DNA of 64,000 nucleotides from Alkalihalobacillus deserti (GCF_020734105.1 NZ_JAJAFR010000002.1:62001-126000); one strand, 5' to 3'. Positions 17,856-27,230 are shown, counted from the stretch's first letter. Numbers and translations: made by a program. Notes: generated from the sequence alone by a model not told the origin.

Positions 17856-18040
17856 TTTTTGGGAAGAATATGAGAACTTGCAACTTGTATACGTATTATC
17901 GAAAACAACTGTGTTGTATGAACTAGGGAGATATAACGCTTTTAAGCTATGTAGATAGCTAAAATAAGCTATTACTGAAAATGTTAATTTAGATTAAAAA
18001 GTCACAATATGACAACTGGCATTCAATTTTAAATAAAATG

Positions 18041-18069
18041 TTGACATCTAACAATCAAAATAATACAAT
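18041..18069 (+). promoter_or_regulatory. Strong sigma-A promoter of siaPQM
   Basis: TTGACA (18041-18046) and TACAAT (18064-18069) with exactly 17 bases between. It would give a leader of about 260 bases before siaP. Confidence 0.8.
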
Positions 18070-18081
18070 GAACTTGTGTTA

Positions 18082-18099
18082 TTGAAAGCGCTTTTTCAA
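18082..18099. promoter_or_regulatory. Imperfect cre-like palindrome downstream of the siaPQM promoter
   Basis: TTGAAAGCGCTTTTTCAA lies just after the expected transcription start. It resembles a catabolite-responsive element (TGAAAGCGCTTTCA) with two extra T residues. It could bind CcpA weakly or another LacI-type repressor. Confidence 0.45.
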
Positions 18100-18122
18100 A
18101 AGTCGCAAAGGAAATGAAAAAC

Positions 18123-18250
18123 AACTGTCAATTTGAGTTAGCAGGTATATCAATGAAAATAAAGTTATTGATAACTATTTAATAGAGTTGTATAGCGCTT
18201 GTTCGTTAATGATAAAAGAAAAGGTAACTAAATAACTCATTTTGACAGTT
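18123..18250 (+). repeat. Long inverted repeat in the siaP leader
   Basis: AACTGTCAATTTGAGTTA (18123-18140) is complementary to TAACTCATTTTGACAGTT (18233-18250) in 16 of 18 positions. The arms enclose 92 bases. In the predicted mRNA leader this would make a long closed domain. Confidence 0.55.
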
Positions 18251-18334
18251 TCATTAAACTTGTGGTTGTAGAAAATGCGATAACATGCTCGACATTTCTG
18301 TACCAAAAAACGCTCAAAAAAGGAGAGGTTAAAG

Positions 18335-19354
18335 ATGAAAAAGGGGTTACTTCACTTTGGTATTTTGCTAGTTGTTGTTTTGGGGCTTATTGGTTGTTCA
18401 AATGAGGGGAGTCCTTCAGAAGGAAAATCGGAAGAAAGCTTTGAATTAAAATTCGGAATGGTAGCAGGTAATCAACAAAATGAATTCAAAGCTGCAGAGC
18501 AACTTGCAGAATATGTTAATACTGAAAGTGATGGAAGGTTGACTTTGAAAATTTATCCTAGTGCTCAATTAGGTGATGACAGAGCCATGCTTGATCAGGT
18601 TGGTGAAGGATCGTTAGATATTACACTTGCTGAAACTGGCCGCTTTGGAATTTGGGTGCCACGAGCTTCATTACTTGGATTGCCTTATGTAGTAGATGGA
18701 TATGATCATATTCAAAAGGTACTTTATGATACAGAATACGGAAAAGGCTTACAAGAAGAATTATTAAATGAGCATAATTGGAAAATTGTAGCTAATGCTT
18801 ATAATGGTACTCGTCAAACAACTTCAAATCGTGCAATTGAAACTTTAAGTGATATGAAAGGTTTAAAATTACGAGTTCCTGAAGCGGATACATTATTGGA
18901 TTATGCTAATTATACTGGGGCATCAGCTACACCAATGGCTTTTACGGAAGTATATTTAGCACTCCAAACGAATGCTGTTGATGGTCAAGAAAATCCATTA
19001 TCAACGATTGATGCACAGAAGTTTTATGAAGTTCAAGATTATTTAGCATTAACCAATCACGTAGTCAATGATGTAAACTATGTTGTTAGTAAACAAACAT
19101 GGGAAGAATTACCTGAAGATTTACAAGTTATTTTAGAAGATGGTATTAAACAAGCTGCTGATTATCACACACAGTTATTTACAGATGAAGAAGCAAGTTT
19201 GATTGCTAAATTCAAGGAAGCTGGAATGACAGTCAGTGAACCAGATTTAGAGGAGTTTAAAACGGCTGTATCAGAAGCTTATCCAAAGTACCTTGAAAAG
19301 ATTGGTGAAACAGCGGAGGCATATTTGGAGGAAATTCAAAACGCGAATAATTAA
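18335..19354 (+). CDS. siaP: Sialic acid TRAP transporter substrate-binding lipoprotein
   Basis: 339 residues, DctP family. Unlike periplasmic SiaP, it carries a lipobox (LIGCS), as expected for a Gram-positive surface anchor. The body follows Haemophilus SiaP closely: AQLGDDRAML, AYNGTRQTTSNRAI (with the conserved Arg), LKLRVPEADT (the carboxylate-clamping Arg region) and TPMAFTEVYLALQTNAVDGQ. With nanE, nanA, nagA and nagB downstream, N-acetylneuraminate is the likely ligand. Start ATG follows AAAAGGAGAGG. Confidence 0.9.
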   Translation: MKKGLLHFGILLVVVLGLIGCSNEGSPSEGKSEESFELKFGMVAGNQQNEFKAAEQLAEYVNTESDGRLTLKIYPSAQLGDDRAMLDQVGEGSLDITLAETGRFGIWVPRASLLGLPYVVDGYDHIQKVLYDTEYGKGLQEELLNEHNWKIVANAYNGTRQTTSNRAIETLSDMKGLKLRVPEADTLLDYANYTGASATPMAFTEVYLALQTNAVDGQENPLSTIDAQKFYEVQDYLALTNHVVNDVNYVVSKQTWEELPEDLQVILEDGIKQAADYHTQLFTDEEASLIAKFKEAGMTVSEPDLEEFKTAVSEAYPKYLEKIGETAEAYLEEIQNANN

Positions 19355-19377
19355 TCACAAAAAATTAGGTGAAAATG

Positions 19378-19848
19378 ATGAAAAAGTTTTTTGCGAACTT
19401 AGAGGAAACTATTGGTGGAATGCTGTTTATCATGATGTTAATCGTATTAACCATTCAGATATTTTCTCGTCAGGTATTTGATAACCCGTTAACATGGTCA
19501 GAAGGATTAGCTAAATTCATCTTTATTTATGTAGCCTATTTAGCTGTTTCGGTTGGAATTAAAGAGAATGGTCATGTCTTTATTGATTATTTCGTGAAGA
19601 AATTTCCAACTACAGTACAAACAATAATCAACTATGTATTTCAATTCATCATCCTTGTCGCGATTATTTTTATGGGTTATATCGGTTATGAATTGTCTAT
19701 GCGTAAAGTACCGGTACAAATTGTTTCGCTGGATATCTCTTACGTCTATATGTATATGGCGTTGCCTTTGTTTTCGATTTTAATGATATACAGATTAATC
19801 GAACGAAACGTAAAAGAATTTAGAAGTAGTAAAAGTGAGGTGAAATAG
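19378..19848 (+). CDS. siaQ: TRAP transporter small permease
   Basis: About 156 residues with four hydrophobic helices, DctQ family (VFDNPLTWSEGLAKFIFIYVAYLAVSVGI block). I use the ATG at 19378, which leaves 5 bases after AGGTGA; the ATG at 19375 is also possible. It is the small membrane subunit linking SiaP to the SiaM channel. SiaQ and SiaM are separate here, whereas Haemophilus has a fused SiaQM. Confidence 0.88.
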   Translation: MKKFFANLEETIGGMLFIMMLIVLTIQIFSRQVFDNPLTWSEGLAKFIFIYVAYLAVSVGIKENGHVFIDYFVKKFPTTVQTIINYVFQFIILVAIIFMGYIGYELSMRKVPVQIVSLDISYVYMYMALPLFSILMIYRLIERNVKEFRSSKSEVK

Positions 19849-21129
19849 ATGGATGTAGCAATCATATTCATCGGTTGGTTATTACTGTTATTTCTTGGAA
19901 TGCCAGTTGGATTTACACTAATTGTCGCTGCATTCTCTTATTTCGCCTTGGCTGATTGGTCGTTAGTCTATTTCGCAGGGGCTAAGTTGATTGACAGTAT
20001 TGATAGTTTTGCATTATTGGCGGTCCCATTCTTCATCTTAACAGGGACATTGATGAACTCTTCGGGGATTACACATCGTATTTTTGCGTTTGCAAAATCA
20101 TTGGTAGGTCATCATACAGGAGGACTTGGCCATGTGAATATCATGGCAAGTCTCATGTTTTCCGGGATGTCTGGTTCTGCATTAGCAGATGCGGGTGGAC
20201 TTGGTCAATTAGAAATTAAATCAATGCGAGACGAAAAATATGACGATGATTATGCTGGGGGACTGACTGCTGCATCAGCTATTATCGGTCCAATTATTCC
20301 ACCAAGTATTCCGTTAATCATTTACGGGGTGATCTCGGATCAATCGATTGCTAGATTGTTTCTTGCAGGTGTACTTCCAGGATTAATAATGACAGTTTCT
20401 TTAATGGTAGTAGCTTATACTTTCGCTAAGAAAAGAGGGTATCCTAAAGCAAAAAAGGCAACTCCTCAAGAACGATGGGTTTATTTCAAAAAAGCAATAT
20501 GGGCATTGCTGACGCCTGTGATTATTATCGGTGGGATATTCTCTGGGTTTTTTACACCAACAGAGGCGGCAGTAATTGCAACATTGTATGCGATGGTCCT
20601 AGGTTTTTTCGTATACAAAGAGCTTACGCTGAAAAAGTTTTTTGTGAATGTGGTAGATTCAATGAAATTAACTGGTGTTGCCGTTCTAATGATTATGGGA
20701 GTAGAATTTTTTGGTCAAATGATCGCATATGAGCAAGTAGCACAAACTGTAGCAACGTTTTTCTTATCGATCTCTGATAATGCTATTTTGTTATTAATGT
20801 TAATAAATGTATTATTAATCTTCTTAGGAATGTTCATCGAGTCTCTAGCGTTATTAATATTATTAATTCCGATATTGGTTCCTGTTATAGTCAGTGCAGG
20901 TATTGACCCAGTCCACTTCGGTATTATAGTTATTCTTAACTTGATGATTGGAATATTAACACCACCAATGGGGATGGCACTATTTGTAGTATCACGAGTA
21001 GGTAATATACCTGTTGAAGTTATTACGAGAGGAGTTATTCCTTTCATAATCCCTTTAGTAATTTCATTGGTATTAATAACTATTTTCCCGCAGATTGTAT
21101 TATTCTTACCAAATCTTTTAAGTCCTTAA
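19849..21129 (+). CDS. siaM: TRAP transporter large permease
   Basis: 426 residues, DctM family, about twelve hydrophobic segments. Visible hallmarks: MASLMFSGMSGSALADAGGLGQLE and the IIGPIIPPSIPLIIYG motif, part of the Na+/substrate elevator domain. The ATG follows GAGGTGAAATAG and overlaps nothing; siaQ stops at 19848. A terminator-like hairpin follows. Confidence 0.92.
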   Translation: MDVAIIFIGWLLLLFLGMPVGFTLIVAAFSYFALADWSLVYFAGAKLIDSIDSFALLAVPFFILTGTLMNSSGITHRIFAFAKSLVGHHTGGLGHVNIMASLMFSGMSGSALADAGGLGQLEIKSMRDEKYDDDYAGGLTAASAIIGPIIPPSIPLIIYGVISDQSIARLFLAGVLPGLIMTVSLMVVAYTFAKKRGYPKAKKATPQERWVYFKKAIWALLTPVIIIGGIFSGFFTPTEAAVIATLYAMVLGFFVYKELTLKKFFVNVVDSMKLTGVAVLMIMGVEFFGQMIAYEQVAQTVATFFLSISDNAILLLMLINVLLIFLGMFIESLALLILLIPILVPVIVSAGIDPVHFGIIVILNLMIGILTPPMGMALFVVSRVGNIPVEVITRGVIPFIIPLVISLVLITIFPQIVLFLPNLLSP

Positions 21130-21135
21130 GTCACA

Positions 21136-21170
21136 GAGAGAAAGCTCGATATAGAGCCTTTCTCTTTGTA
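21136..21170 (+). terminator. Terminator/attenuator after siaM
   Basis: AGAGAAAGCTC pairs with GAGC-C-TTTCTCT (one bulge) followed by TTTG. It would partly separate the transporter genes from the catabolic genes. Confidence 0.55.
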
Positions 21171-21198
21171 TCTTACTTTAGTGATAGGAGAAATAAAT

Positions 21199-22095
21199 AT
21201 GTTTTTAGCCTGTTTTGATATCGGAGGAACATCTATTAAATATGGCATTGTAAGTGTTGAAGGGGAAATATTATATGATGCGTCCACCCCTACAGAAGCT
21301 CATTTAGGCGGAGAGACTATCATTCAAAAGGTTGTTTCAATCTCCAAAGAGCTAAAACGAAAATGGGATATAAATGGAATTTCGATAAGTACAGCAGGTC
21401 AAATTGATAATGTAAATGGCATTGTTGTGCATGCAACAGATACTATTCCAAATTATACCGGTTTAAATATAGTTGAAATTGTTCAGATTCAAACTGAGTT
21501 ACCAGTGAAAGTTGAGAATGATGTGAATTGTACAGCTATTGGTGAACATTGGAAGGGATCTGCGCAAGGTGTGGAGGACTTTCTTTGTTTAACCATCGGT
21601 ACAGGCATAGGTGGGGCTTTGTTTTTGAACGGAAAACTCTACACGGGTCAAAGTTTTTCAGCGGGAGAGGTTGGCCATATCACGCTGTATCCTAAAGGCC
21701 AGGCTTGTACATGCGGCAGTGCGGGATGCTACGAACAATATGCATCAAGCCAAGCCTTGGAAAAACTCGTATCTACTGAATTTGGTGAGACGTTACAGTT
21801 AATCGATTTTTTTCAATTACTTAAATCAGGTGATATGAAAGCTTTAGCTTGTTATGATCAATGGCTTGATGACCTTACTACTGGATTGAAGACAATGATA
21901 CACTTCCTTAATCCTAGACTAATCGTATTAGGTGGAGGAATATCCGCGCAAGGAGACTTTTTACTAAATTCAATTAAGGATTCCGTTTATCCGAAGATTA
22001 TGCCAAATCATGCAAGAAACTTAGAAATCAAGATGGCGATGAATGGAAATAAGGCAAATCTATTAGGGGCAGCTAAAATCTTCTTGATGGAATAA
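21199..22095 (+). CDS. nanK: ROK-family kinase, probable N-acetylmannosamine kinase
   Basis: 298 residues. ATP-binding DIGGTSIKYGIV at the N-terminus, ENDVNCTAIGEHWKG catalytic Asp region, TIGTGIGGALFLNGKL, and the ROK zinc motif CTCGSAGCYEQYAS. I start at the ATG at 21199 after ATAGGAGAA rather than the upstream codons. ROK kinases act on glucose, ManNAc or GlcNAc; the position between siaPQM and nanE/nanA points to ManNAc 6-phosphorylation. Confidence 0.8.
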   Translation: MFLACFDIGGTSIKYGIVSVEGEILYDASTPTEAHLGGETIIQKVVSISKELKRKWDINGISISTAGQIDNVNGIVVHATDTIPNYTGLNIVEIVQIQTELPVKVENDVNCTAIGEHWKGSAQGVEDFLCLTIGTGIGGALFLNGKLYTGQSFSAGEVGHITLYPKGQACTCGSAGCYEQYASSQALEKLVSTEFGETLQLIDFFQLLKSGDMKALACYDQWLDDLTTGLKTMIHFLNPRLIVLGGGISAQGDFLLNSIKDSVYPKIMPNHARNLEIKMAMNGNKANLLGAAKIFLME

Positions 22096-22122
22096 ATATA
22101 TAAGAGATGAGGTGAAATAAAA

Positions 22123-22968
22123 TTGGCAAATCATATGGGTGAAATGAGTGGAACCAAGCCTTCCATAATCATGGAACAATTAAAGCATACTTTTACCAAA
22201 TCAGAAAATAAAATATACCATTACATCCGGGATAATAGTCAAAGTGTTATATATCACTCTTTAACAGAATTGTCTGAGGCATGCGGTGTAGCAGAAGCAA
22301 CTGTCTTACGATTCTTTAGAAAACTAGAGTTTAAAGGTTTCCAGGATTTTAAATTCATGTTAGCTCAAGAGGTATCAAAAGCGACACAGCATGATGGTGA
22401 GGAAACCTATATAGAAAAAATAAAGAACAATATAATAGAAGCTATTAATGATTCGTCTGAGATCGTACATTCAGAAGAACTAAAAGCTGTAATTGATACG
22501 ATCGATGCTTCTAGCGATGTGGTTATCTTTGGTATAGGTTCTTCTGGTATAGCGGGGTTAGATATGCAGAATCGATTAATGCGTATTGGTAAACAAACGA
22601 ATGTGGTAACAGACTCTCATGTTCAAATTATGCGAGCATCTTCCATGACGGAGAACTCTGTGGTCATTGCGATTAGTCTAACAGGGAGTACTAAAGACAT
22701 TGTTGATGCAGTGAAAATATCAAAAGAAAACAAAGCGACGGTTATAGCTTTATCAAATTATGCTAAGTCACCCTTAACGAAGTTTGCTGATTTGGTGTTA
22801 TTATCTTCAGCTAAAGAAAGTCCTCTAGATAGTGGATCACTGGTGTCTAAAATATCTCAATTATATTTAATTGATCTAATATGCACTGGTTTAACGATAA
22901 AAAATTATGAAGAAGCTAAAGCAATTAAGATGAAAATTACCGAAAAAATAGCTAGTAAACTTTATTAG
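22123..22968 (+). CDS. RpiR-family regulator (probable sialic acid/amino sugar sensor)
   Basis: 281 residues. N-terminal RpiR helix-turn-helix (LTELSEACGVAEATVLRFFRKLEFKGFQDF split across residues 45-75) and C-terminal SIS sugar-phosphate-binding domain (VVIFGIGSSGIAG, IAISLTGSTKDIVD). I accept the TTG at 22123 because GAGGTGA lies 7 bases upstream; the next in-frame ATG is only 4 codons on. It probably senses a phosphorylated intermediate such as ManNAc-6P or GlcN-6P and controls this cluster. Confidence 0.85.
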   Translation: MANHMGEMSGTKPSIIMEQLKHTFTKSENKIYHYIRDNSQSVIYHSLTELSEACGVAEATVLRFFRKLEFKGFQDFKFMLAQEVSKATQHDGEETYIEKIKNNIIEAINDSSEIVHSEELKAVIDTIDASSDVVIFGIGSSGIAGLDMQNRLMRIGKQTNVVTDSHVQIMRASSMTENSVVIAISLTGSTKDIVDAVKISKENKATVIALSNYAKSPLTKFADLVLLSSAKESPLDSGSLVSKISQLYLIDLICTGLTIKNYEEAKAIKMKITEKIASKLY

Positions 22969-23104
22969 AAGGTCTCCTTATACATTAGTGGAGATGGAAC
23001 TGTACGCTTAAATTTGTACTTTGGAAGATTAAATAGAGAAGGACCAGTCTGAGGGTTATTGTATTATGAAATATTCATTAAACCTAACAATGTGTCCAAT
23101 AGAA

Positions 23105-23125
23105 AACACCAATTATAAAGGTGTT
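23105..23125. promoter_or_regulatory. Dyad upstream of nanE
   Basis: AACACC and GGTGTT flank 9 AT-rich bases, immediately before the nanE ribosome binding site. It could be an RpiR operator or a small mRNA hairpin. Confidence 0.35.
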
Positions 23126-23144
23126 AAATTAGGAGAGAATAGCA

Positions 23145-23849
23145 ATGAATAAGAAGACACTATTTGCAAAATTGAAAGGAGGCCTTGTTGTTTCTTGCCA
23201 AGCTTTAGTTGAAGAACCATTGCATAGTTCATACATTATGTCTAAAATGGCGCTTGCAGCTAAAATGGGGGGAGCAGTAGGCATAAGAGCTAATAGCTAC
23301 GAAGATATCGTTGCTATAAAAAAAGAGGTAGATCTTCCGGTTATTGGGATTGTAAAAAGAGATTTTGAAGATAGTGATGTGTTTATTACAGCAACGATAA
23401 AAGAAGTAGATGAAGTCGTTCGTGCTGGTGCAGAAATTATTGCGCTAGATGCCACCGATCGTTTAAGACCTAATCAACAAACATTAAAGAGTTTTTTTAC
23501 GGAAATAAAAGAAAAGTATCCAGATGTCATTTTAATGGCTGATATTTCAACTTATGAAGAAGGAATAATAGCAGCTGAACTTGGATTTGATTTAGTTGCG
23601 ACCACCCTTTCTGGATACACAAGTTATACGAAAGACGTTGAACTGCCTAATATCGAGCTGTTAAAAGCACTCTCTGATAAATTGGATATACCTGTCATGG
23701 CTGAAGGTGGATATAAAACTACTGAGGAAACAGAAAAAGCGATCATTTCAGGAGCACATGGTTGTATCGTTGGTTCTGCTATTACTAGACCAATGGAGAT
23801 TACTAAACACTTCGTAAACAGCTTAAACTATGCGAAATCATCGCAATAA
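23145..23849 (+). CDS. nanE: N-acylglucosamine-6-phosphate 2-epimerase
   Basis: 234 residues, TIM-barrel NanE family: GGLVVSCQALVEEPLHSS at the N-terminus, GAVGIRANSYEDI, PVIGIVKRDF with the catalytic Lys, ALDATDRLRP, and AEGGYKTTEE near the C-terminus. It converts ManNAc-6P to GlcNAc-6P. Start follows TTAGGAGAG; nanA begins 15 bases after its stop. Confidence 0.93.
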   Translation: MNKKTLFAKLKGGLVVSCQALVEEPLHSSYIMSKMALAAKMGGAVGIRANSYEDIVAIKKEVDLPVIGIVKRDFEDSDVFITATIKEVDEVVRAGAEIIALDATDRLRPNQQTLKSFFTEIKEKYPDVILMADISTYEEGIIAAELGFDLVATTLSGYTSYTKDVELPNIELLKALSDKLDIPVMAEGGYKTTEETEKAIISGAHGCIVGSAITRPMEITKHFVNSLNYAKSSQ

Positions 23850-23864
23850 AGGAGAGATATAGTA

Positions 23865-24731
23865 ATGAATGGAATCATCACAGCGTTAATGGTGTCATTT
23901 GATCAAGATGGAAATATAAATGAAAAGGGTTTAAGAGAAATAATCAGATACAATCTGGATGTTTGTAAAGTTGATGGGCTTTATGTCAATGGGAGTACAG
24001 GTGAGAACTTTATGCTTTCTACTGAAGAAAAGAAAGAAGTTTTCCGCATTGTTAAGGATGAAGCGAAAGAAGAAACCCAATTAATCGCTCAAGTAGGTTC
24101 TATTAATTTAAGAGAGTCAATCGATCTTGCTAAATATGCAACGGAGCTAGGATACGGAGCTCTTTCAGCTGTGACTCCTTTTTACTACAAGTTCGATTTT
24201 GAAGAAATCAAGCATTATTATAACAGCATCATTAATGCTGTTGATAACAAAATGATTATTTATTCAATTCCTTTTTTAACCGGTGTCAACATAAGCCTGG
24301 ACCAGTTTGCTGAGCTATTTGAAAACGAAAAAATTATTGGGGTTAAATTTACTGCAGGAGACTTTTATTTACTTGAGAGAATGAGAAAAACATTCCCTAA
24401 TAAGCTTATTTATGCTGGATTTGATGAAATGCTTCTTTCTGCTTCGGTTCTTGGTATTGATGGGGCAATCGGTAGTACGTTCAATGTCAACGGTCAAAGA
24501 GCAAAACAAATCTATGACCTTGCGAAAGAAGGAAAAGTCGAAGAAGCGAGAGAAATTCAGCATGTTACCAATGATCTGATTTCAGATATTCTTGATAATG
24601 GACTTTATCAAACGATTAAAGAAATTTTAAAAGATAAAGGTGTTGACGCTGGATATTGCCGCCAGCCGATGAAAGTCCTTTCTGAGGAAAAGACGGCATT
24701 TGCAAAAGAACTATCAAATAAATACTTGTAA
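23865..24731 (+). CDS. nanA: N-acetylneuraminate lyase
   Basis: 288 residues, class I aldolase of the DapA/NanA family. YVNGSTGENFML at residues 40-51 carries the carboxylate-binding GSTGE, Tyr133 lies in IIYSIP, and Lys161 in GVKFTAGD is the expected Schiff-base residue. It splits Neu5Ac into pyruvate and ManNAc. Start follows AAAGGAGAG. Confidence 0.92.
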   Translation: MNGIITALMVSFDQDGNINEKGLREIIRYNLDVCKVDGLYVNGSTGENFMLSTEEKKEVFRIVKDEAKEETQLIAQVGSINLRESIDLAKYATELGYGALSAVTPFYYKFDFEEIKHYYNSIINAVDNKMIIYSIPFLTGVNISLDQFAELFENEKIIGVKFTAGDFYLLERMRKTFPNKLIYAGFDEMLLSASVLGIDGAIGSTFNVNGQRAKQIYDLAKEGKVEEAREIQHVTNDLISDILDNGLYQTIKEILKDKGVDAGYCRQPMKVLSEEKTAFAKELSNKYL

Positions 24732-24764
24732 TCAATAACCTTTTACTAATTTCAAGAAATCTTT

Positions 24765-24816
24765 AGGCTGTTGGAAAAAAGTGTGCTTGTTCGCTTTTGA
24801 CACGGCCTTTTTCTTT
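24765..24816 (+). terminator. Probable terminator after nanA
   Basis: GGCTGT...AAAAAAGTG faces CGCTTTT...ACACGGCC as an imperfect long stem, followed by TTTTTCTTT. NagAB may then have its own promoter or depend on read-through. Confidence 0.5.
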
Positions 24817-24869
24817 AATTTATTTTAATAAGCTTGTGGAAATAGACTGTTTAGAGAGGAAGTATTTTC

Positions 24870-26069
24870 ATGATTTCAAATGGAAATCCTATTTTAATTA
24901 AGGGCGGTCAATTGTATACAGAAGACAAAATAATTTTAAATGGTTACATGAAAATAAAAGACCAAAAAATTATAGAGCTGGGAGCAGTGAATCACTTAAC
25001 AATGGAGGAAGGATTTGAAGTAGTTGATATTCCCTCCCACTATAAAGTCATTCCTGGGTTTATTGATATTCATATTCACGGTGTTAATAGTGCCGATACA
25101 ATGGACGCAACAAAGGATGCCTTACATCAAATGGCAAAGGCACTCCCTAGAGAAGGAACCACTAGCTTTTTAGCAACAACGATTACTCAGAATACCAAGG
25201 CGATTGAGGAAGCTTTAGTAAATGTTAATGAATTTATACAGACTCAACAACCACCTGGAAAGGCTGAGGTAATTGGAATCCATTTAGAGGGTCCGTTTGT
25301 TAACCCCACAAAAGCAGGAGCACAACCGTTAGAGTATATTGTTGATCCTAATGTAGAGAATTTAAAAAAGTGGATTGAATTATCCGGACACAATATTAGG
25401 TTGGTCACCTTAGCTCCTGAGCAATCTCGTGGTATGGAGATGATTCGTTATTTAAGAGATAATGCCATCATTTCTTCAATTGGTCATAGTGATGCAACCT
25501 ATGAACAAGTGATCGAAGCGATTAACGCTGGAGCAAATCAAGTTACTCACCTTTTCAATCAGATGAGGGGAATTCATCATCGTGAGCCAGGAGTAGTGGG
25601 AGCTGCCTTTTTACATGGTGAATTAAAAGCTGAGATAATTGTCGACGGGATTCATGTACGACCAGAAATGGTGAAGCTTGCATTCCAACAAAAAGGAAAA
25701 GAAGGTTTAATTTTAATAACAGATTCAATGCGAGCAAAATGGTTGGCTAATGGCCAGTATGATCTTGGGGGTCAAGAAGTAACTGTCAAGGAAGGAAAGG
25801 CTGTTTTAGAAGACGGCACACTTGCGGGCAGTATTTTAAAACTAGGAGAAGCCGTAAAAAATATACAGACGTTTACGGGATGTTCACTTGAAGATGCTAT
25901 TGTAATGGCTTCTGCTAATCCCGCAAAACAAATAAATATATTTGATAAAAAAGGAAGTCTTGCAGAAGGAAAAGATGCTGACATTGTGATTTTAGATGAA
26001 AGTTTAGAGGTTATTATGACCTTTTGCAGAGGGGAACGTGCTTTTGATCAAGGAGGATTAACGATATGA
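24870..26069 (+). CDS. nagA: N-acetylglucosamine-6-phosphate deacetylase
   Basis: 399 residues, amidohydrolase superfamily. PGFIDIHIHGVNSADTMD holds the metal-site HxH, IHLEGPFV a metal Glu, SIGHSDATYEQ and QVTHLFNQM His ligands, and ITDSM the catalytic Asp. It converts GlcNAc-6P to GlcN-6P. ATG follows GAGAGGAAG. The stop overlaps the nagB start by 4 bases. Confidence 0.93.
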   Translation: MISNGNPILIKGGQLYTEDKIILNGYMKIKDQKIIELGAVNHLTMEEGFEVVDIPSHYKVIPGFIDIHIHGVNSADTMDATKDALHQMAKALPREGTTSFLATTITQNTKAIEEALVNVNEFIQTQQPPGKAEVIGIHLEGPFVNPTKAGAQPLEYIVDPNVENLKKWIELSGHNIRLVTLAPEQSRGMEMIRYLRDNAIISSIGHSDATYEQVIEAINAGANQVTHLFNQMRGIHHREPGVVGAAFLHGELKAEIIVDGIHVRPEMVKLAFQQKGKEGLILITDSMRAKWLANGQYDLGGQEVTVKEGKAVLEDGTLAGSILKLGEAVKNIQTFTGCSLEDAIVMASANPAKQINIFDKKGSLAEGKDADIVILDESLEVIMTFCRGERAFDQGGLTI

Positions 26070-26800
26070 AGATTATCGAAGTAAATGATTATCAAGAAAT
26101 GAGCAAACAAGCAGCTGATTACATTAGTAATAGAGTTCGAAAGCTTCCAAGTTTAACGCTTGGACTTTCTACTGGAGGAACACCTTTAGGACTATATAAA
26201 AATCTAATAGAAGATTATAAGGAAAATCATACTTCTTACCAAAAAGTAAAGACGTTTAATTTAGATGAATATGTTGGACTTGCGCAAACTAACCCTAATA
26301 GTTACCGCTACTATATGAATGATATATTCTTTAATCATATTAATATTGATAAATCCAAGACAAACATTCCTCGTGGAGATGTGGATGATGTTGAAAGGGA
26401 AGCTTTAGATTATGAACAATTGATTGAACGCTCTGGGGGTGTGGACATTCAAATTCTTGGGATTGGCAGCAATGGTCATATTGGATTTAATGAACCAGGA
26501 ACTTCGTTTGACTCAAAAACACATATCGTTGAATTAGCAACATCTACAAGAGAAGCAAACGCAAGGTTTTTTAACAATTTAGAGGAAGTTCCTACAAGAG
26601 CCATTACGATGGGAATAGCAACGATTATGAAAAGTAAAGAAATTCTGCTTCTAATTTCAGGTGAGAGTAAGAAAGAAGCTCTTGCTAACTTGATGTTCGG
26701 AGAAATTCATGAAGGTTTCCCAGCTTCTATTTTGAGAAACCATCCTGCTGTTACAGTTATTGTAGATAAAGCTGCAATTGCAGAAAGTAAAGTTCATTAA
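26066..26800 (+). CDS. nagB: Glucosamine-6-phosphate deaminase
   Basis: 244 residues. LGLSTGGTPLGLYKNL (phosphate loop), TFNLDEYVGL with the catalytic Asp, GIGSNGHIGFNEPGTSF with the catalytic His region. It converts GlcN-6P to fructose-6P and ammonia, ending the sialic acid pathway. The repeat hairpin R2 begins one base after its stop codon. Confidence 0.94.
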   Translation: MKIIEVNDYQEMSKQAADYISNRVRKLPSLTLGLSTGGTPLGLYKNLIEDYKENHTSYQKVKTFNLDEYVGLAQTNPNSYRYYMNDIFFNHINIDKSKTNIPRGDVDDVEREALDYEQLIERSGGVDIQILGIGSNGHIGFNEPGTSFDSKTHIVELATSTREANARFFNNLEEVPTRAITMGIATIMKSKEILLLISGESKKEALANLMFGEIHEGFPASILRNHPAVTVIVDKAAIAESKVH

Positions 26801-26801
26801 G

Positions 26802-26858
26802 GAGTCTGTTCAAAAAGGGAGGTTTTTTCCCTTTTTGAACAGACTCGAACACGCTCTT
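26802..26858 (+). repeat. Structured repeat element, copy R2 (hairpin-only form)
   Basis: The first 45 bases (26802-26846) are identical to the R1 hairpin at 12200-12244, then GAACACGCTCT follows, which equals the far end of R1. The central segment has been lost cleanly. It starts 1 base after the nagB stop and may serve as its terminator. Confidence 0.75.
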
Positions 26859-27230
26859 AAAGAATTATTGAAAGAATATATATTACAGAAAGTATACATC
26901 TATATGTATACCAGGTACACTATTGGTTGTCTGAATTTCCCATTTTCCTAACAAATTTAAAATTACCTTCACTAATTACGACCATGAAAATACAGTATCA
27001 CAAGTTGTTGAAATGCGGGACGGTCAGGGCAGGTTAATTGAGAAAAGTAATTACCTATTGGATCTTTCCGTAACAGTTTCTTCTGTTATGTGCTTCTAGT
27101 AAATACATTAGCAAAAGTTTTAAATTAATTTAACCGTGACATTTTGATGTATCAGTTAGGTAACTTATAAAATTTGTGGTCTGCACTGAAGAGGGGACAA
27201 GATTGATAATTAAGATTGGAGTAAAAGAAA
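26859..27230. other. Intergenic with a gene relic
   Basis: Around 26970-27100 (+) one frame reads TFTNYDHENTVSQVVEMRDG then GQGRLIEKSNYLLDL before a TAG. It looks protein-like but has no start, and I do not recognise the family. The rest shows nothing. Confidence 0.35.

Noticed and set aside
18082-18099. Calling this a certain CcpA cre site
   Set aside because: The right half has two extra T residues relative to the consensus, so it is listed only as cre-like.
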